DNA from: Pirellulaceae bacterium
GTDB lineage: Bacteria > Planctomycetota > Planctomycetia > Pirellulales > Pirellulaceae
DNA length: 64,000 nt
Assembly: GCA_019636375.1 (NCBI GenBank)
Contig: JAHBXS010000004.1
Span: 62,001-126,000 of the forward strand
Direction of reading: 5' to 3'
The translations under genes were made by a program, and so were the position numbers. This document shows, piece after piece, positions 8,291 through 17,589 of this stretch. Each line of letters opens with the position of its first letter. Position 1 is the first letter of the stretch. Under the pieces are notes generated by a model. The model was not told the DNA's origin. It worked only from the letters and a program-made list of their open reading frames with translations, and did not search any database.

Positions 8291-8968
8291 TTAAGGTTTG
8301 CTATTGAGTTCAACGCACTGAACATGTTCCGCTTGGCCCAGGCGTTTCGTGACTTCGCCAATTGATTCTAGTGAAATCAATTGAACCAGGTAGACATATT
8401 TTATTTGAGTCCCTTGCTTGACCGTGCTGACCGAATGGAGTTCGTTCCGCTTAAAGCAACTAGAAATCGTCGCTCTTAGCGATTCCGACGGTGAAATGTT
8501 TGCCGGCAATCGAATCGTCAGTTCGTAAGTCTCACGGTGATGGGTCCAATTCGTCGGACCATACTGCAAGGCGACAGCCGTGCCCCCAATCGCGACGATT
8601 CCCATCACCGGCAACAAGTACATGCCAGATCCAGCCGCCATTCCCACGATCACGGAGAAAATGACAAACGCTGTATCGCGAGTGTCTTCGACAACCGTGC
8701 GAAATCGAACAATCGACAAAGCGCCGACCAAGCTAAACGCCTTGGCAACACTTCCGCCAATGACCATGGTGACCATTGCAATTAAAGCACACAACAAAAT
8801 CAAAGTGGCATGCAGAGAACGTGAGTCGCCGTTTTCCCTGCCATGCGAAAACTGGTAGACGATGGCCACACAGCCACCTAGCAAGAGCCCCATGACCAAC
8901 CGCCAGCCACCCTCCATGGCAGAAAAGGAATCAGCAGCAATCGTGGTGTTTGTCAGCCATTCAGGCAT
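8291..8968 (-). CDS. DUF4956 membrane protein
   Basis: 225 residues with about four membrane segments in the first 140, including the diagnostic VGALSIVRFRTVVED and the DTAFVIFSVIVGMAAGSGMY stretch, then a soluble C-terminal domain of about 85 residues. DUF4956 proteins usually sit beside a VTC-type polyphosphate polymerase and a CotH protein. Here CotH is present but no VTC gene adjoins. First gene of the leftward operon with CotH and the phosphoesterase. Function unknown; a membrane partner of the VTC/CotH system is the usual inference. Confidence 0.85.
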   Translation of the reverse strand: MPEWLTNTTIAADSFSAMEGGWRLVMGLLLGGCVAIVYQFSHGRENGDSRSLHATLILLCALIAMVTMVIGGSVAKAFSLVGALSIVRFRTVVEDTRDTAFVIFSVIVGMAAGSGMYLLPVMGIVAIGGTAVALQYGPTNWTHHRETYELTIRLPANISPSESLRATISSCFKRNELHSVSTVKQGTQIKYVYLVQLISLESIGEVTKRLGQAEHVQCVELNSKP

Positions 8969-9160
8969 GAAATGTCTCGTCGGTTAAAAAAGCGGGATCA
9001 GTCCGCGAATTTTTGGGGTTTTTGACCGTCTGAAGGTTCTAGTCACATCTGCGACGCCAAACCGCCAATAATTTTTGGTAGATTTTTTGAAAATGAGGCG
9101 GTATTCGCCAACAGTCCGTGACGAAATGAGTGGATTGACGTGAATTGAGACTTAGAAACG

Positions 9161-9763
9161 ATGGGTACACAAGAACTTTTAGATCAAGCAAAATCTGGCG
9201 ACGCGACCGCGTTGGGAGAATTGCTCGAACAGCACCGCGCCTACATGCGTTTGTTGGCCCGCCAAGAAATCGGTCGGCAACTTCAAGGCAAAGTTGGTGC
9301 GAGCGATGTGGTGCAAGAAGTATTTCTCAAAGCTCACCGACAGTTTCCTCAGTTCCAAGGCTCAGCGGTTCCGCAATTTGAAAGTTGGTTGCAAACGATC
9401 CTTGCCGGAACCCTGGCCAACACCGTCCGGCATTACTTGGGGACCAAAGCTCGCAACCTACAACTCGAGCGAGAAATGATCGTTCGCTTTGATCAATCGA
9501 CGCATGGCCTTAATCATCTCGCCGTCGACCCGCACAGTTCCCCCAGCCAGCATGTGGCCGGGAGTGAGTTGGGTCGCTTGGTGGCGGAAGCGATGACTCG
9601 TTTGCCGGAGGACTACCAAGATGTTTTGGCATTGCGGCATTTGGAGGGACTAACGTTTCCTCAAATCGCCGAGCGGCTTGGGCGCACGGTTGATAGTGTG
9701 GAGAAGCTCTGGCTGCGTGGCATCACCAAACTTCGGCGACAATTTGCGAGGGACGATTCGTGA
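9161..9763 (+). CDS. ECF-type sigma-70 factor
   Basis: 200 residues. Region 2 is seen in ALGELLEQHRAYMRLLARQ and ASDVVQEVFLKAHRQFPQF; region 4 in RLPEDYQDVLALRHLEGLTF followed by the helix-turn-helix QIAERLGRTVDSVEKLWLRG. The long linker with VRHYLGTKARN is typical of planctomycete ECF factors paired with kinases. The last codon overlaps the GTG start of the kinase gene (GTGA), so the two are co-translated. The kinase is the likely regulator in place of a classical anti-sigma factor, which is known for some planctomycete ECF groups but inferred here. Confidence 0.92.
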   Translation: MGTQELLDQAKSGDATALGELLEQHRAYMRLLARQEIGRQLQGKVGASDVVQEVFLKAHRQFPQFQGSAVPQFESWLQTILAGTLANTVRHYLGTKARNLQLEREMIVRFDQSTHGLNHLAVDPHSSPSQHVAGSELGRLVAEAMTRLPEDYQDVLALRHLEGLTFPQIAERLGRTVDSVEKLWLRGITKLRRQFARDDS

Positions 9764-12018
9764 ACGATGAACCCGATATTTCCGGAGACGATCCGAGAGT
9801 ACTCGCCTTAGCTCGCGAGTATTTGGCAGAATTAGAGGCCGGGAAAATTCCCCAGCGGAAGAACTTCATTGAACGCTGCCCCGACTTGGCGGAGGAACTT
9901 GGGGAGTGTTTTGATGGGATTGAATTGGCGCAAGCAATGCGGCCCATGAGCCGAACTGACCCGTTGGCCGAGTTGACTCAATCTCCCGAACCGCTGGGCG
10001 ACTTTCAAATCGTCCGACAAATCGCTCGGGGCGGCATGGGAGTTGTTTATGAAGCGATTCAGTTGTCGCTCGGACGGCGGGTGGCACTCAAGGTCCTTCC
10101 GTTTGCCGCGGCCCTTGATCAGCGGCAACTTCAACGATTCAAAATCGAAGCCCATGCCGCCGCTCAATTGCATCACTCGAATATCGTTCCGATCTACGCC
10201 GTGGGGTGTGATCGTGGAGTTCATTACTATGCGATGCAACTGATCAAAGGACAAAGCCTTGGTGAACTCCTCAATGAATGGAGAGGAGAAAATAGCGAAA
10301 GTGCGGCCCAATCAGTTTCACCAATTAAAACACCCCGTTCAACGGAAACTGCTGCCGTTGCGAGATCAGAGACCGCAGGCCCTAAAAAATCGCGATGGAA
10401 GACTGCGGCACGGATCATCGCAGAAGTTGCCGATGCTCTTGATTTTGCTCATGTCGCAGGTGTCATTCATCGCGACATCAAACCGGCCAACATCCTAATC
10501 GATGAGCAAGGCCGAGTATGGGTCACCGATTTCGGATTGGCTCAGGTCGCCACCGACGTTTCGTTAACCAGGTCAGGGGAAATGCTGGGAACACTCCGCT
10601 ACATGAGCCCTGAACAAGCGATGGGTCAACGAGCACAAGTCGATCATCGATCCGACATTTATTCTTTAGGGGCAACGCTGTATGAGTTATTGACGCTTAA
10701 GCCTATTTTTTCGGGAGACGATCGCGCAACGCTACTTCTGCAAATTTTGCAAGAAGAACCTAATCTTCCACGGCAACATGATCGGACCATCCCCATCGAA
10801 TTGGAAACGATTGTCCTTAAGGCGATTGCGAAAAGCCCAGCGGATCGATACGCCACAGCCGGCGAATTCGCTGAAGACTTGCGACGCTTCCTGAGCGAGC
10901 GACCGATTCTAGCACGGCGTCCGACTTGGCTCGATCACACGCGAAAATGGCTCCGTCGTCATCCCGGTTTTCTGGTCGCAGTTGGGCTGATCGGATTGAT
11001 TTCAGCCATCGTAATGGCGATTGCGACGACTAAGGTTTGGCACGAACAACGGCTGACTTCTCAATCGCTAGAGCGAGAACGACTTCGGTCTGTCCAAGCG
11101 GAGTCGCGACTCATCATGGCGCAGCGAGCAGCAGACGAGTTGATTCAGTTGGCCGAAGACGAAGCCCTCGATCATCCCTTTCAAGAAGGGCTCAGAACGA
11201 GACTCCTTGAAACCGCTCTTCAATATTATCAGGAGTTCATTGACGAACGGCACGGGCACCCCGAAGATCAAGCGATTCTGGAGGCCACGCGCGATCGCGT
11301 CGAAAAAATCTTGGATGACCTAGCCTTACTTCGAGCTGATCGACAATTCTTTTTGCTGCGGGAGGAAAATGTATTAGATGATTTACAAGCGACCGCAGCG
11401 CAGCGAACTGAATTAAAACGCGTATTGGGCGACCTGACTGTGTTTTCACGTCCTGGTTCGTATGGAACGCCAGAGCCGCCAAAAGACGGCCCCCCACGAA
11501 TGACCGCTCAAAAGGATGGCCCTCCTCGTGGGGGACGTTCGCGCAATGACCAAGATGACCGTGACCCGCCCGCTCAACGACGCCCTTCAACTGAGCCCCT
11601 CATGCAACCATACGCTCAACGTCCCTTCATCTCGCGTGAGTCACTGATTGAAATCGCTCGCCAACACGAAAAGAAATTAACCTCAATTTTGCAAGATTCG
11701 CAACTTTTGCGACTCAATCAAATCGCTTTGCAAATGCAGGGACCTGATGCCTTTCGAGACTATGAAGTTGTAAAACAATTGGAGCTTACACGCGATCAAC
11801 AGGCGGATATTCGAAAAATTTTAGTTCCCCGCGGACCGCTCGGTAGGGAGAGACCTCGTCAACAACGAACGGTGTCAGGCGACGGGCAACAAAACCAAGT
11901 GATTTGGGAGGATATTTTTAAGCTGTTGACGCAAAGCCAATTCGAAAAATGGCAAGCCATGATCGGTGAACCTTTTGATCCCGAACCGGTTTTTGGGGAA
12001 CGAGTAAGAAACCGCTAA
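9760..12018 (+). CDS. Transmembrane serine/threonine protein kinase
   Basis: 752 residues from GTG 9760. The Hanks-type kinase domain has a glycine loop ARGGMGVVYEA (about 89-99), Lys111 in VALKVL, the catalytic loop HRDIKPANIL with Asp239, DFG at 257-259, and GTLRYMSPEQA in the activation segment. An Arg/Ser-rich insertion of about 40 residues separates the lobes. One membrane segment lies at about 405-427, followed by a coiled-coil-like and Pro-rich extracytoplasmic part of about 320 residues with no recognised sensor domain. Overlap with the sigma gene argues for a kinase-regulated ECF factor. Confidence 0.92.
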   Translation: MNDEPDISGDDPRVLALAREYLAELEAGKIPQRKNFIERCPDLAEELGECFDGIELAQAMRPMSRTDPLAELTQSPEPLGDFQIVRQIARGGMGVVYEAIQLSLGRRVALKVLPFAAALDQRQLQRFKIEAHAAAQLHHSNIVPIYAVGCDRGVHYYAMQLIKGQSLGELLNEWRGENSESAAQSVSPIKTPRSTETAAVARSETAGPKKSRWKTAARIIAEVADALDFAHVAGVIHRDIKPANILIDEQGRVWVTDFGLAQVATDVSLTRSGEMLGTLRYMSPEQAMGQRAQVDHRSDIYSLGATLYELLTLKPIFSGDDRATLLLQILQEEPNLPRQHDRTIPIELETIVLKAIAKSPADRYATAGEFAEDLRRFLSERPILARRPTWLDHTRKWLRRHPGFLVAVGLIGLISAIVMAIATTKVWHEQRLTSQSLERERLRSVQAESRLIMAQRAADELIQLAEDEALDHPFQEGLRTRLLETALQYYQEFIDERHGHPEDQAILEATRDRVEKILDDLALLRADRQFFLLREENVLDDLQATAAQRTELKRVLGDLTVFSRPGSYGTPEPPKDGPPRMTAQKDGPPRGGRSRNDQDDRDPPAQRRPSTEPLMQPYAQRPFISRESLIEIARQHEKKLTSILQDSQLLRLNQIALQMQGPDAFRDYEVVKQLELTRDQQADIRKILVPRGPLGRERPRQQRTVSGDGQQNQVIWEDIFKLLTQSQFEKWQAMIGEPFDPEPVFGERVRNR

Positions 12019-12272
12019 AGCGGGCATATTTGCGAAGAAATACCTTGGTTGGCACAACACAATTACTCTTCGAATTTGGATTTCTCAAATGGTGCTTGTA
12101 AGGCACTGATTCTTCAAGTCAAATTCCCTAAAGCAGAACGATCTTCATTGATGCTGCCGATTGAGGCTCGCGAGGTATCGATTCTTCTTGCTGATATTGA
12201 GCGTTAACACCGCTTGTTACATCCGCATCGGATTTTCGCGCGAAATTCAACCATTCACAAAGGGCAATTAAC

Positions 12273-12986
12273 ATGCAAACCGCCACCGAAGTCATGGCCG
12301 AGTTGAAACGATTAGGAAGCGAGCAAACGCGAAAGACCTTCGCGCGTCACGGTGCTCCCGTCGATCAAATGTACGGAGTCAAGGTCGGTGACTTGAAGAC
12401 CATTGTGAAGAAAATCAAAGGCAATCAAAAATTGGCTCTTGAATTGTATGCCACCGGAAACTCTGACGCGATGTACTTGGCGGGGCTCGTGGCTGATGGC
12501 GCGGCGATGAGCAAGAAAGAGTTGGAGACCTGGGCCAAGAATGCCACTTGGTACATGATTAGCGAGTACACGGTCGCTTGGGTCGCGTCGGAAAATCCGG
12601 CTGCCGCTGAATTGGCAATGAAATGGATCAAGTCGAAAACCGCCAAGATCGCGTCGGCAGGCTGGGCAACGTACAGTTCCCTCGTATCAACTCGCCCGGA
12701 CGAGGAACTAGACTTACAGGAAATCGAATCGTTACTGGAGTTTGTCTCCGCACAGGTCCATTCAGCCCCAAATCGAGTGGCTTACACAATGAACGGGTTC
12801 GTAATCGCCGTTGGCTGTTACGTAAAGCCCTTGCTGTCAAAGGCGAAAGCGATTGCCAAAAAAATCGGCCCCGTTCAGGTCGATGTAGGCGACACCTCGT
12901 GCAAAATCCCGCTGGCCACGGAAGCCATCGCCAAAGTTGAAAACCTTAAACGAGTCGGTCAAAAACGAAAAACGGTCAAGTGCTAG
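12273..12986 (+). CDS. DNA alkylation repair protein (AlkD-like, HEAT-like repeats)
   Basis: 237 residues. AlkD-type glycosylases are all-helical HEAT-like proteins that excise alkylated purines without base flipping. The start VMAELKRLGSEQTRK, the VKVGDLKTIVKKIKG segment, NSDAMYLAGLVADG, and MISEYTVAWVA fit the family. It resembles the short uncharacterised branch more than Bacillus AlkD, so catalytic activity is not assured. AAGGG lies upstream of the ATG. It stands alone between the kinase and the convergent TVP38 gene. Confidence 0.82.
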   Translation: MQTATEVMAELKRLGSEQTRKTFARHGAPVDQMYGVKVGDLKTIVKKIKGNQKLALELYATGNSDAMYLAGLVADGAAMSKKELETWAKNATWYMISEYTVAWVASENPAAAELAMKWIKSKTAKIASAGWATYSSLVSTRPDEELDLQEIESLLEFVSAQVHSAPNRVAYTMNGFVIAVGCYVKPLLSKAKAIAKKIGPVQVDVGDTSCKIPLATEAIAKVENLKRVGQKRKTVKC

Positions 12987-13155
12987 GAACTTGCAGGCTC
13001 ATCTTTGATTGCAAAATTAAAAGCGTTTGGCATCTCAAAAATCACAAACTCCTGGCAACCTCCGAAGTTTGATCGACTGAGCTGTTGATATAGAATTACT
13101 TAAACAAGTTCGAAATGGGCCGGCTTATAGCTACTAATCGAGGAGTCAATCGAAT

Positions 13156-13887
13156 TTAACCAAAAACCTTAATTATCCTTTTGATCGCGATAGGCAATAG
13201 TCCTATTACAACGAGCGCAAGAAAAAGCTGCCAATTCATAACGGAAACAATCCCCTCGTCCACAAGAGTGTTCAAACTCGGAATCGAAGCCCCGGCATAG
13301 ACATACGCGACGGTCGCGGGGAGCATTCCCAACTGGCTAACCCACCAAAACGTGCGAGCGCGAATTGAGGTGAGCCCCATCACCAGGTTGATCACAAAAA
13401 ACGGAACGATAGGAATCAGTCGCAAAGTGAACAAATAATAGGGACCATCGCGTTCGAAATTCTCGGTCACGTTTCGAAACCGTTCTCCAAACCGCTCGCG
13501 AATCCACGTTCGAAACAAAAATCGGCTCAACAGAAACGCCACCGTGGCTCCCGCAGTCGAGCCGAGACTTACCACCACCAATCCTCGCCAAAAACCAAAG
13601 AACCAACCGAAGACGAGTGTTGTCAAGGTCGCTCCCGGCAAAGACAGACCCGTTATCAGCACATAAACCAGAATGCCCAACAAAACGGAAAACCAAGGAT
13701 GACTCAATCCCCACGCGCGTAGGCTCAACTCCTTTTCGGCCAGTTTGTCTAATGTGATCCAATACTGCATCACCCAAATACCGACACCGAAAATCCCGAA
13801 CACGACTGCAATTACTATCGCCTTGCTGCGGGAGAACCTCCAAGTCCGTGGCGGTTCATTCGATGGCACACCCGTGTTGTGAATCAT
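13156..13887 (-). CDS. TVP38/TMEM64-family membrane protein
   Basis: 243 residues with about six membrane segments. The VTT domain is seen in LSLPGATLTTLVFGWFFG, then GSTAGATVAFLLSRFLFR and RLIPIVPFFVINLVMG. These DedA-related inner-membrane proteins are linked to lipid scrambling or envelope homeostasis, though the bacterial substrate is unknown. It starts 30 bases after selO on the same strand and is probably the last gene of the polyphosphate operon. Confidence 0.88.
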   Translation of the reverse strand: MIHNTGVPSNEPPRTWRFSRSKAIVIAVVFGIFGVGIWVMQYWITLDKLAEKELSLRAWGLSHPWFSVLLGILVYVLITGLSLPGATLTTLVFGWFFGFWRGLVVVSLGSTAGATVAFLLSRFLFRTWIRERFGERFRNVTENFERDGPYYLFTLRLIPIVPFFVINLVMGLTSIRARTFWWVSQLGMLPATVAYVYAGASIPSLNTLVDEGIVSVMNWQLFLALVVIGLLPIAIKRIIKVFG

Positions 13888-13917
13888 ACTAGAGTGTCAA
13901 CAGTCCAATTAAATTGA

Positions 13918-15438
13918 TTAGGTTCCGCAGAATGTCTGGTAGCAGGCATCAGTGCCGGGAGGAGGCGGAGCGTAGTCGGCTGGATTGGTTGATCGGCGTT
14001 CGAAAGGATGTCGCAATAATTCCAAAAGTGTATCGAAGGGCTGAAAGTCACCACGGTTTGCGTTTGCGAGAACTTCCTCCACGCGATGGTTGCGGGGGAT
14101 CACCACAGGATTTACGGCTTTCATTCTCTCTTGGGCTTGAGCAACCGAGCCTCCCTGCACTGAGACCCGAGTTTCCCATCTCGCAACCCATTCGCAAAAT
14201 TTCTGGTCTTCCCAATACGCGCATCCAACGTTTTCTTCGTCCCCTGCCAACGTCCGAAAGGTATTTGTGAAATCCGCTCGATTTTGTTTCATCCAATCCA
14301 ACAAGTCGTTGATCAATGAATGGTCGTGAGCTTCATCGATATCCGTGGCCGCCCCATGCAGTCCTAGTTTCAGTCGCAATGCAGACAACCAATCGGCCTG
14401 AATCAAGTGAGGGAATTCATGAACGGCGGTCGTCGCTACTTCTATCGCCTCATTTCGATCATCGGAAATAATCGGCAACAATGACTCCGCAAAACGTGCC
14501 ATGTTCCAATTCGCAATTCGTGGTTGATTGCCATAGGCGTACCGTCCGTGGCGATCAATCGAACTAAAAACGGTTGCTGGATCGTAAGCGTTCATAAATG
14601 CACATGGTCCGTAGTCGATCGTTTCCCCGGCAATCGAAACGTTATCGGTATTCATGACTCCATGAACAAATCCCACCGCCATCCACTGGGCTACCAATTT
14701 GGCCTGTCGTTGCATTACAGAGCGAAGAAACTTAACCATTCGGTCAGGTTGATGCGTCAGTTCAGGAAAATGTCGCGCAATCGCATAGTCGGCGAGCGTC
14801 GCGAGTTCTTCCGGTTCGTTTCGACAATTCGCGTACTCGAAAGTTCCTACTCGCAAGTGACTAATTGCAATTCGCGTCAACACAGCACCAGGCAAGGGAC
14901 GTTCGCGATGTACTCTTTCCCCCGTTGCAACAACCGCAAGGCTGCGAGTCGTTGGAATTCCCAGCGCGTACATTGCCTCGCTGATCAAATATTCTCGCAG
15001 CATTGGCCCAAGCGCCGCTCGCCCGTCACCGTTCCGCGAATAAGGGGTTCGACCTGCCCCCTTAAGTTGTATATCCCAAAGCCGCCCGTCTGGATCGCGA
15101 TGCTCTGAGAGCATGACCGCTCTTCCATCTCCAAGCATCGTGAAGCCGCCGTATTGATGCCCCGCATAGGCCTGGGCGAACGGCAGGCCTTCGCGAAAAA
15201 GTTGATTCCCAGAAAATAAATTAGCAAGTTTTTCCATAGGAATCTGATCAAGATTCAGCCCCAATGAATTTGCTAGAGTGGTGTTAAATTTCACCAGTTG
15301 AGGACGAGCGACAGGCTCCGGCAAGACTTGCGAGTAAAACGTTTCGGGCAGTCCAAGGTAAGTAGACTCAAGACGCCAACCCATATCGGTTTCCAGAGAT
15401 ACATCCCAAAATCGATGCTGCGGGACTTCAATACTCAT
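13918..15438 (-). CDS. selO: Protein adenylyltransferase SelO
   Basis: 506 residues. SelO is a pseudokinase-fold enzyme that transfers AMP from ATP to Ser/Thr/Tyr residues and responds to redox stress. Seen here: YAGHQYGGFTMLGDGRA, LKGAGRTPYSRNGDGRAALG, ISEAMYALGIPTTRSL, and VHGVMNTDNVSIAGETIDYG carrying the metal-binding Asp. The C-terminus YQTFCGT keeps the conserved redox Cys three residues from the end (Sec in vertebrate relatives). Length matches the family. It starts 15 bases after ppk1, so the AMPylator is transcribed with the polyphosphate genes. Confidence 0.95.
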   Translation of the reverse strand: MSIEVPQHRFWDVSLETDMGWRLESTYLGLPETFYSQVLPEPVARPQLVKFNTTLANSLGLNLDQIPMEKLANLFSGNQLFREGLPFAQAYAGHQYGGFTMLGDGRAVMLSEHRDPDGRLWDIQLKGAGRTPYSRNGDGRAALGPMLREYLISEAMYALGIPTTRSLAVVATGERVHRERPLPGAVLTRIAISHLRVGTFEYANCRNEPEELATLADYAIARHFPELTHQPDRMVKFLRSVMQRQAKLVAQWMAVGFVHGVMNTDNVSIAGETIDYGPCAFMNAYDPATVFSSIDRHGRYAYGNQPRIANWNMARFAESLLPIISDDRNEAIEVATTAVHEFPHLIQADWLSALRLKLGLHGAATDIDEAHDHSLINDLLDWMKQNRADFTNTFRTLAGDEENVGCAYWEDQKFCEWVARWETRVSVQGGSVAQAQERMKAVNPVVIPRNHRVEEVLANANRGDFQPFDTLLELLRHPFERRSTNPADYAPPPPGTDACYQTFCGT

Positions 15439-15453
15439 AGGCTTCCATCCGCC

Positions 15454-17589
15454 CTATGCTTCGCCAAGAATGGGTTTAAAGACTGTCGTGCGAGGATTGA
15501 CGGACAACTCATATTGTTCGCGGAACAATTCGCTTAACTGCTGTTGGGAGCGGAACGAAGGATTTTCGCCGGGCTTCAAGCGGCGATGTGTTCCATCGGG
15601 CAAAATCTCCCATGCATTCGTATTGTCTGAAAAATAGGCTTCCAACACTTCCAGCAACTGTTGACGGCAAATTGGATCATCAATTGGAGCCAAGATTTCA
15701 ATCCGTCGATCGAGGTTGCGCCCCATCCAATCGGCACTGGATATAAACACCTTTTGATCACCGCCATGACGGAAGTAAATGATTCGGGAATGTTCCAGAA
15801 AACGATCAAGGATGCTGACGACTTGAATATTGTCACTTAAACCAGGGACTCCGGGCCTCAAGCAACAGATACCACGAACATTAATTTTGACTTTCACCCC
15901 TTTTTGAGACGCTTCATACAGAGCCTCGATCATCTTCGGATCAACGAGTGAATTTAACTTGAGCAAGATTTCGCCTGGAAGTTGGTCGCCAGCGTTAATC
16001 TTTTCAACTTCGATTAACTGAAGTATCGTGTCCCTGAGGTTGATGGGAGCCATTGCCAACTTCCCCAAGTTTTGAGGTACGGACAAACCGGTGATCGCGT
16101 TCATAACATGGATGGCATCTAGCCCAATTTGAGGATCCGCCGTGAATAGGCTGATATCACCGTACAAAGTCGCTGTGTTCTCGTTGTAGTTTCCCGTGCC
16201 GATATGAACATAGCGACAAATCCCACTTTTTTCTCGTCGCACCACAATGCAAAATTTGGCATGAACTTTAAAGCCCACAACTCCGTAGATGACTTCGACC
16301 CCAGCCTTTTCGAGGACTTCGGCCCAGTCCATGTTTCGGGCCTCGTCAAATCGAGCCTTGAGTTCAACAACGGCCGTTACGAATTTGCCATTGCGTGATG
16401 CTTCGGCCAGCAAACTAACAATTTTGCTGTATCGACTTGTGCGGTAGAGTGTTTGTTTGATCGCAATCACGTTGGGATCGGCCACCGCTTGCCGAAGGAA
16501 CTCAACAACGGGATCAAAGGAATGGTACGGATGTATAAGCACTCGGTCCCGCTCGGCGATTGCATCAAACATGCTCTCGCCTTCTAAAAATTCTGACGAA
16601 GGGCTTTGCGACCAATGGGCATCGCGCAATTCCGCAAACTGAGGATGGTTGACCAAAGTCATCCAGGCCGAATGATCCAGTGGGGCATTGGCGACATAAA
16701 CATCGTCAGGCTGCAACTTGAAAATCTTGCCAAGGAATGTCACCATTTCCTGACTTGTATTTTGGGCCACACGCATCCTAATGCACTTGCTCTTGGCCCT
16801 AAGCTCAAGAAACTGCTCCATCTCCGAAAAGAAATCTTCCGCATCATCGTCAAGTGCAAAGTCGGCATTTCGCGTGACTCGCAAAGTCGTCCATTCAACG
16901 ATCTCTTCATTGGCAAACAAGTCGCGCAAAGCCATTCCGATCACATCTTCCAGCAAAATAAATGCTTGACCGCGATCTGATGGAACAAAGACCATTCGGT
17001 GGAGAATGCTCGGGACTGAAATCAAAGAAAAGAATTCTGTTTGTTTCTCAGTTGTTCCCTCACCCTTGAAAAACGGGCTCTGTTGATGCGCTTTCAAGCG
17101 AATACACAAACACAATTTAGCGCCTTGAAGTGCCGTCATGGGTCGATCCTCAGTGATCGCCGTTGGTGAAATCACACTTTTGACTTCTTCGCGAAAATAG
17201 TTGATGACGAATTCACGCTGCCGGTCGTTCAAGTCGTTGGGAGACAATCTCACGAGGCCCGCTTGTGCCAACGCAGGCTCCAAATGCTCCACCAAACAGC
17301 GGTCCTGAAGCAAATTCATTTCAATGACCTTATCCCGAATCGCAGCAAGCTGTTGCGTGGGAGTCATCCCGGATGGGTCGGGCACGTTCGAAGTCGTCAA
17401 TTTCAAACTGCCAACCCGCACCATAAAAAACTCGTCAAGGTTGGAGGCCGAGATAGCCAGGAACTTCAAACGTTCCAACAAAGGGAGCGACTCATCGTAG
17501 GCCAACTCGACGACACGTGTATTGAATTGCAGCCAACTCAATTCGCGGTTGATGAACGAAGGTTTGATTTTTGTTTCAGTTTCACTCAT
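15454..17589 (-). CDS. ppk1: Polyphosphate kinase 1
   Basis: 711 residues. Ppk1 polymerises the gamma phosphate of ATP into polyphosphate. The N-terminal domain starts FINRELSWLQFNTRV and has SASNLDEFFMVRVG; the two catalytic histidines lie at His462 (YVHIGTGNYNE) and His600 (RFLEHSRIIYF). The metal and ATP-binding GLDAIHVMNAITG and SSADWMGRNLDRRIE segments are present. Its ATG overlaps the stop of ppx by eight bases, so the making and breaking enzymes are co-translated. Length is normal and all key residues are intact. Confidence 0.96.
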   Translation of the reverse strand: MSETETKIKPSFINRELSWLQFNTRVVELAYDESLPLLERLKFLAISASNLDEFFMVRVGSLKLTTSNVPDPSGMTPTQQLAAIRDKVIEMNLLQDRCLVEHLEPALAQAGLVRLSPNDLNDRQREFVINYFREEVKSVISPTAITEDRPMTALQGAKLCLCIRLKAHQQSPFFKGEGTTEKQTEFFSLISVPSILHRMVFVPSDRGQAFILLEDVIGMALRDLFANEEIVEWTTLRVTRNADFALDDDAEDFFSEMEQFLELRAKSKCIRMRVAQNTSQEMVTFLGKIFKLQPDDVYVANAPLDHSAWMTLVNHPQFAELRDAHWSQSPSSEFLEGESMFDAIAERDRVLIHPYHSFDPVVEFLRQAVADPNVIAIKQTLYRTSRYSKIVSLLAEASRNGKFVTAVVELKARFDEARNMDWAEVLEKAGVEVIYGVVGFKVHAKFCIVVRREKSGICRYVHIGTGNYNENTATLYGDISLFTADPQIGLDAIHVMNAITGLSVPQNLGKLAMAPINLRDTILQLIEVEKINAGDQLPGEILLKLNSLVDPKMIEALYEASQKGVKVKINVRGICCLRPGVPGLSDNIQVVSILDRFLEHSRIIYFRHGGDQKVFISSADWMGRNLDRRIEILAPIDDPICRQQLLEVLEAYFSDNTNAWEILPDGTHRRLKPGENPSFRSQQQLSELFREQYELSVNPRTTVFKPILGEA

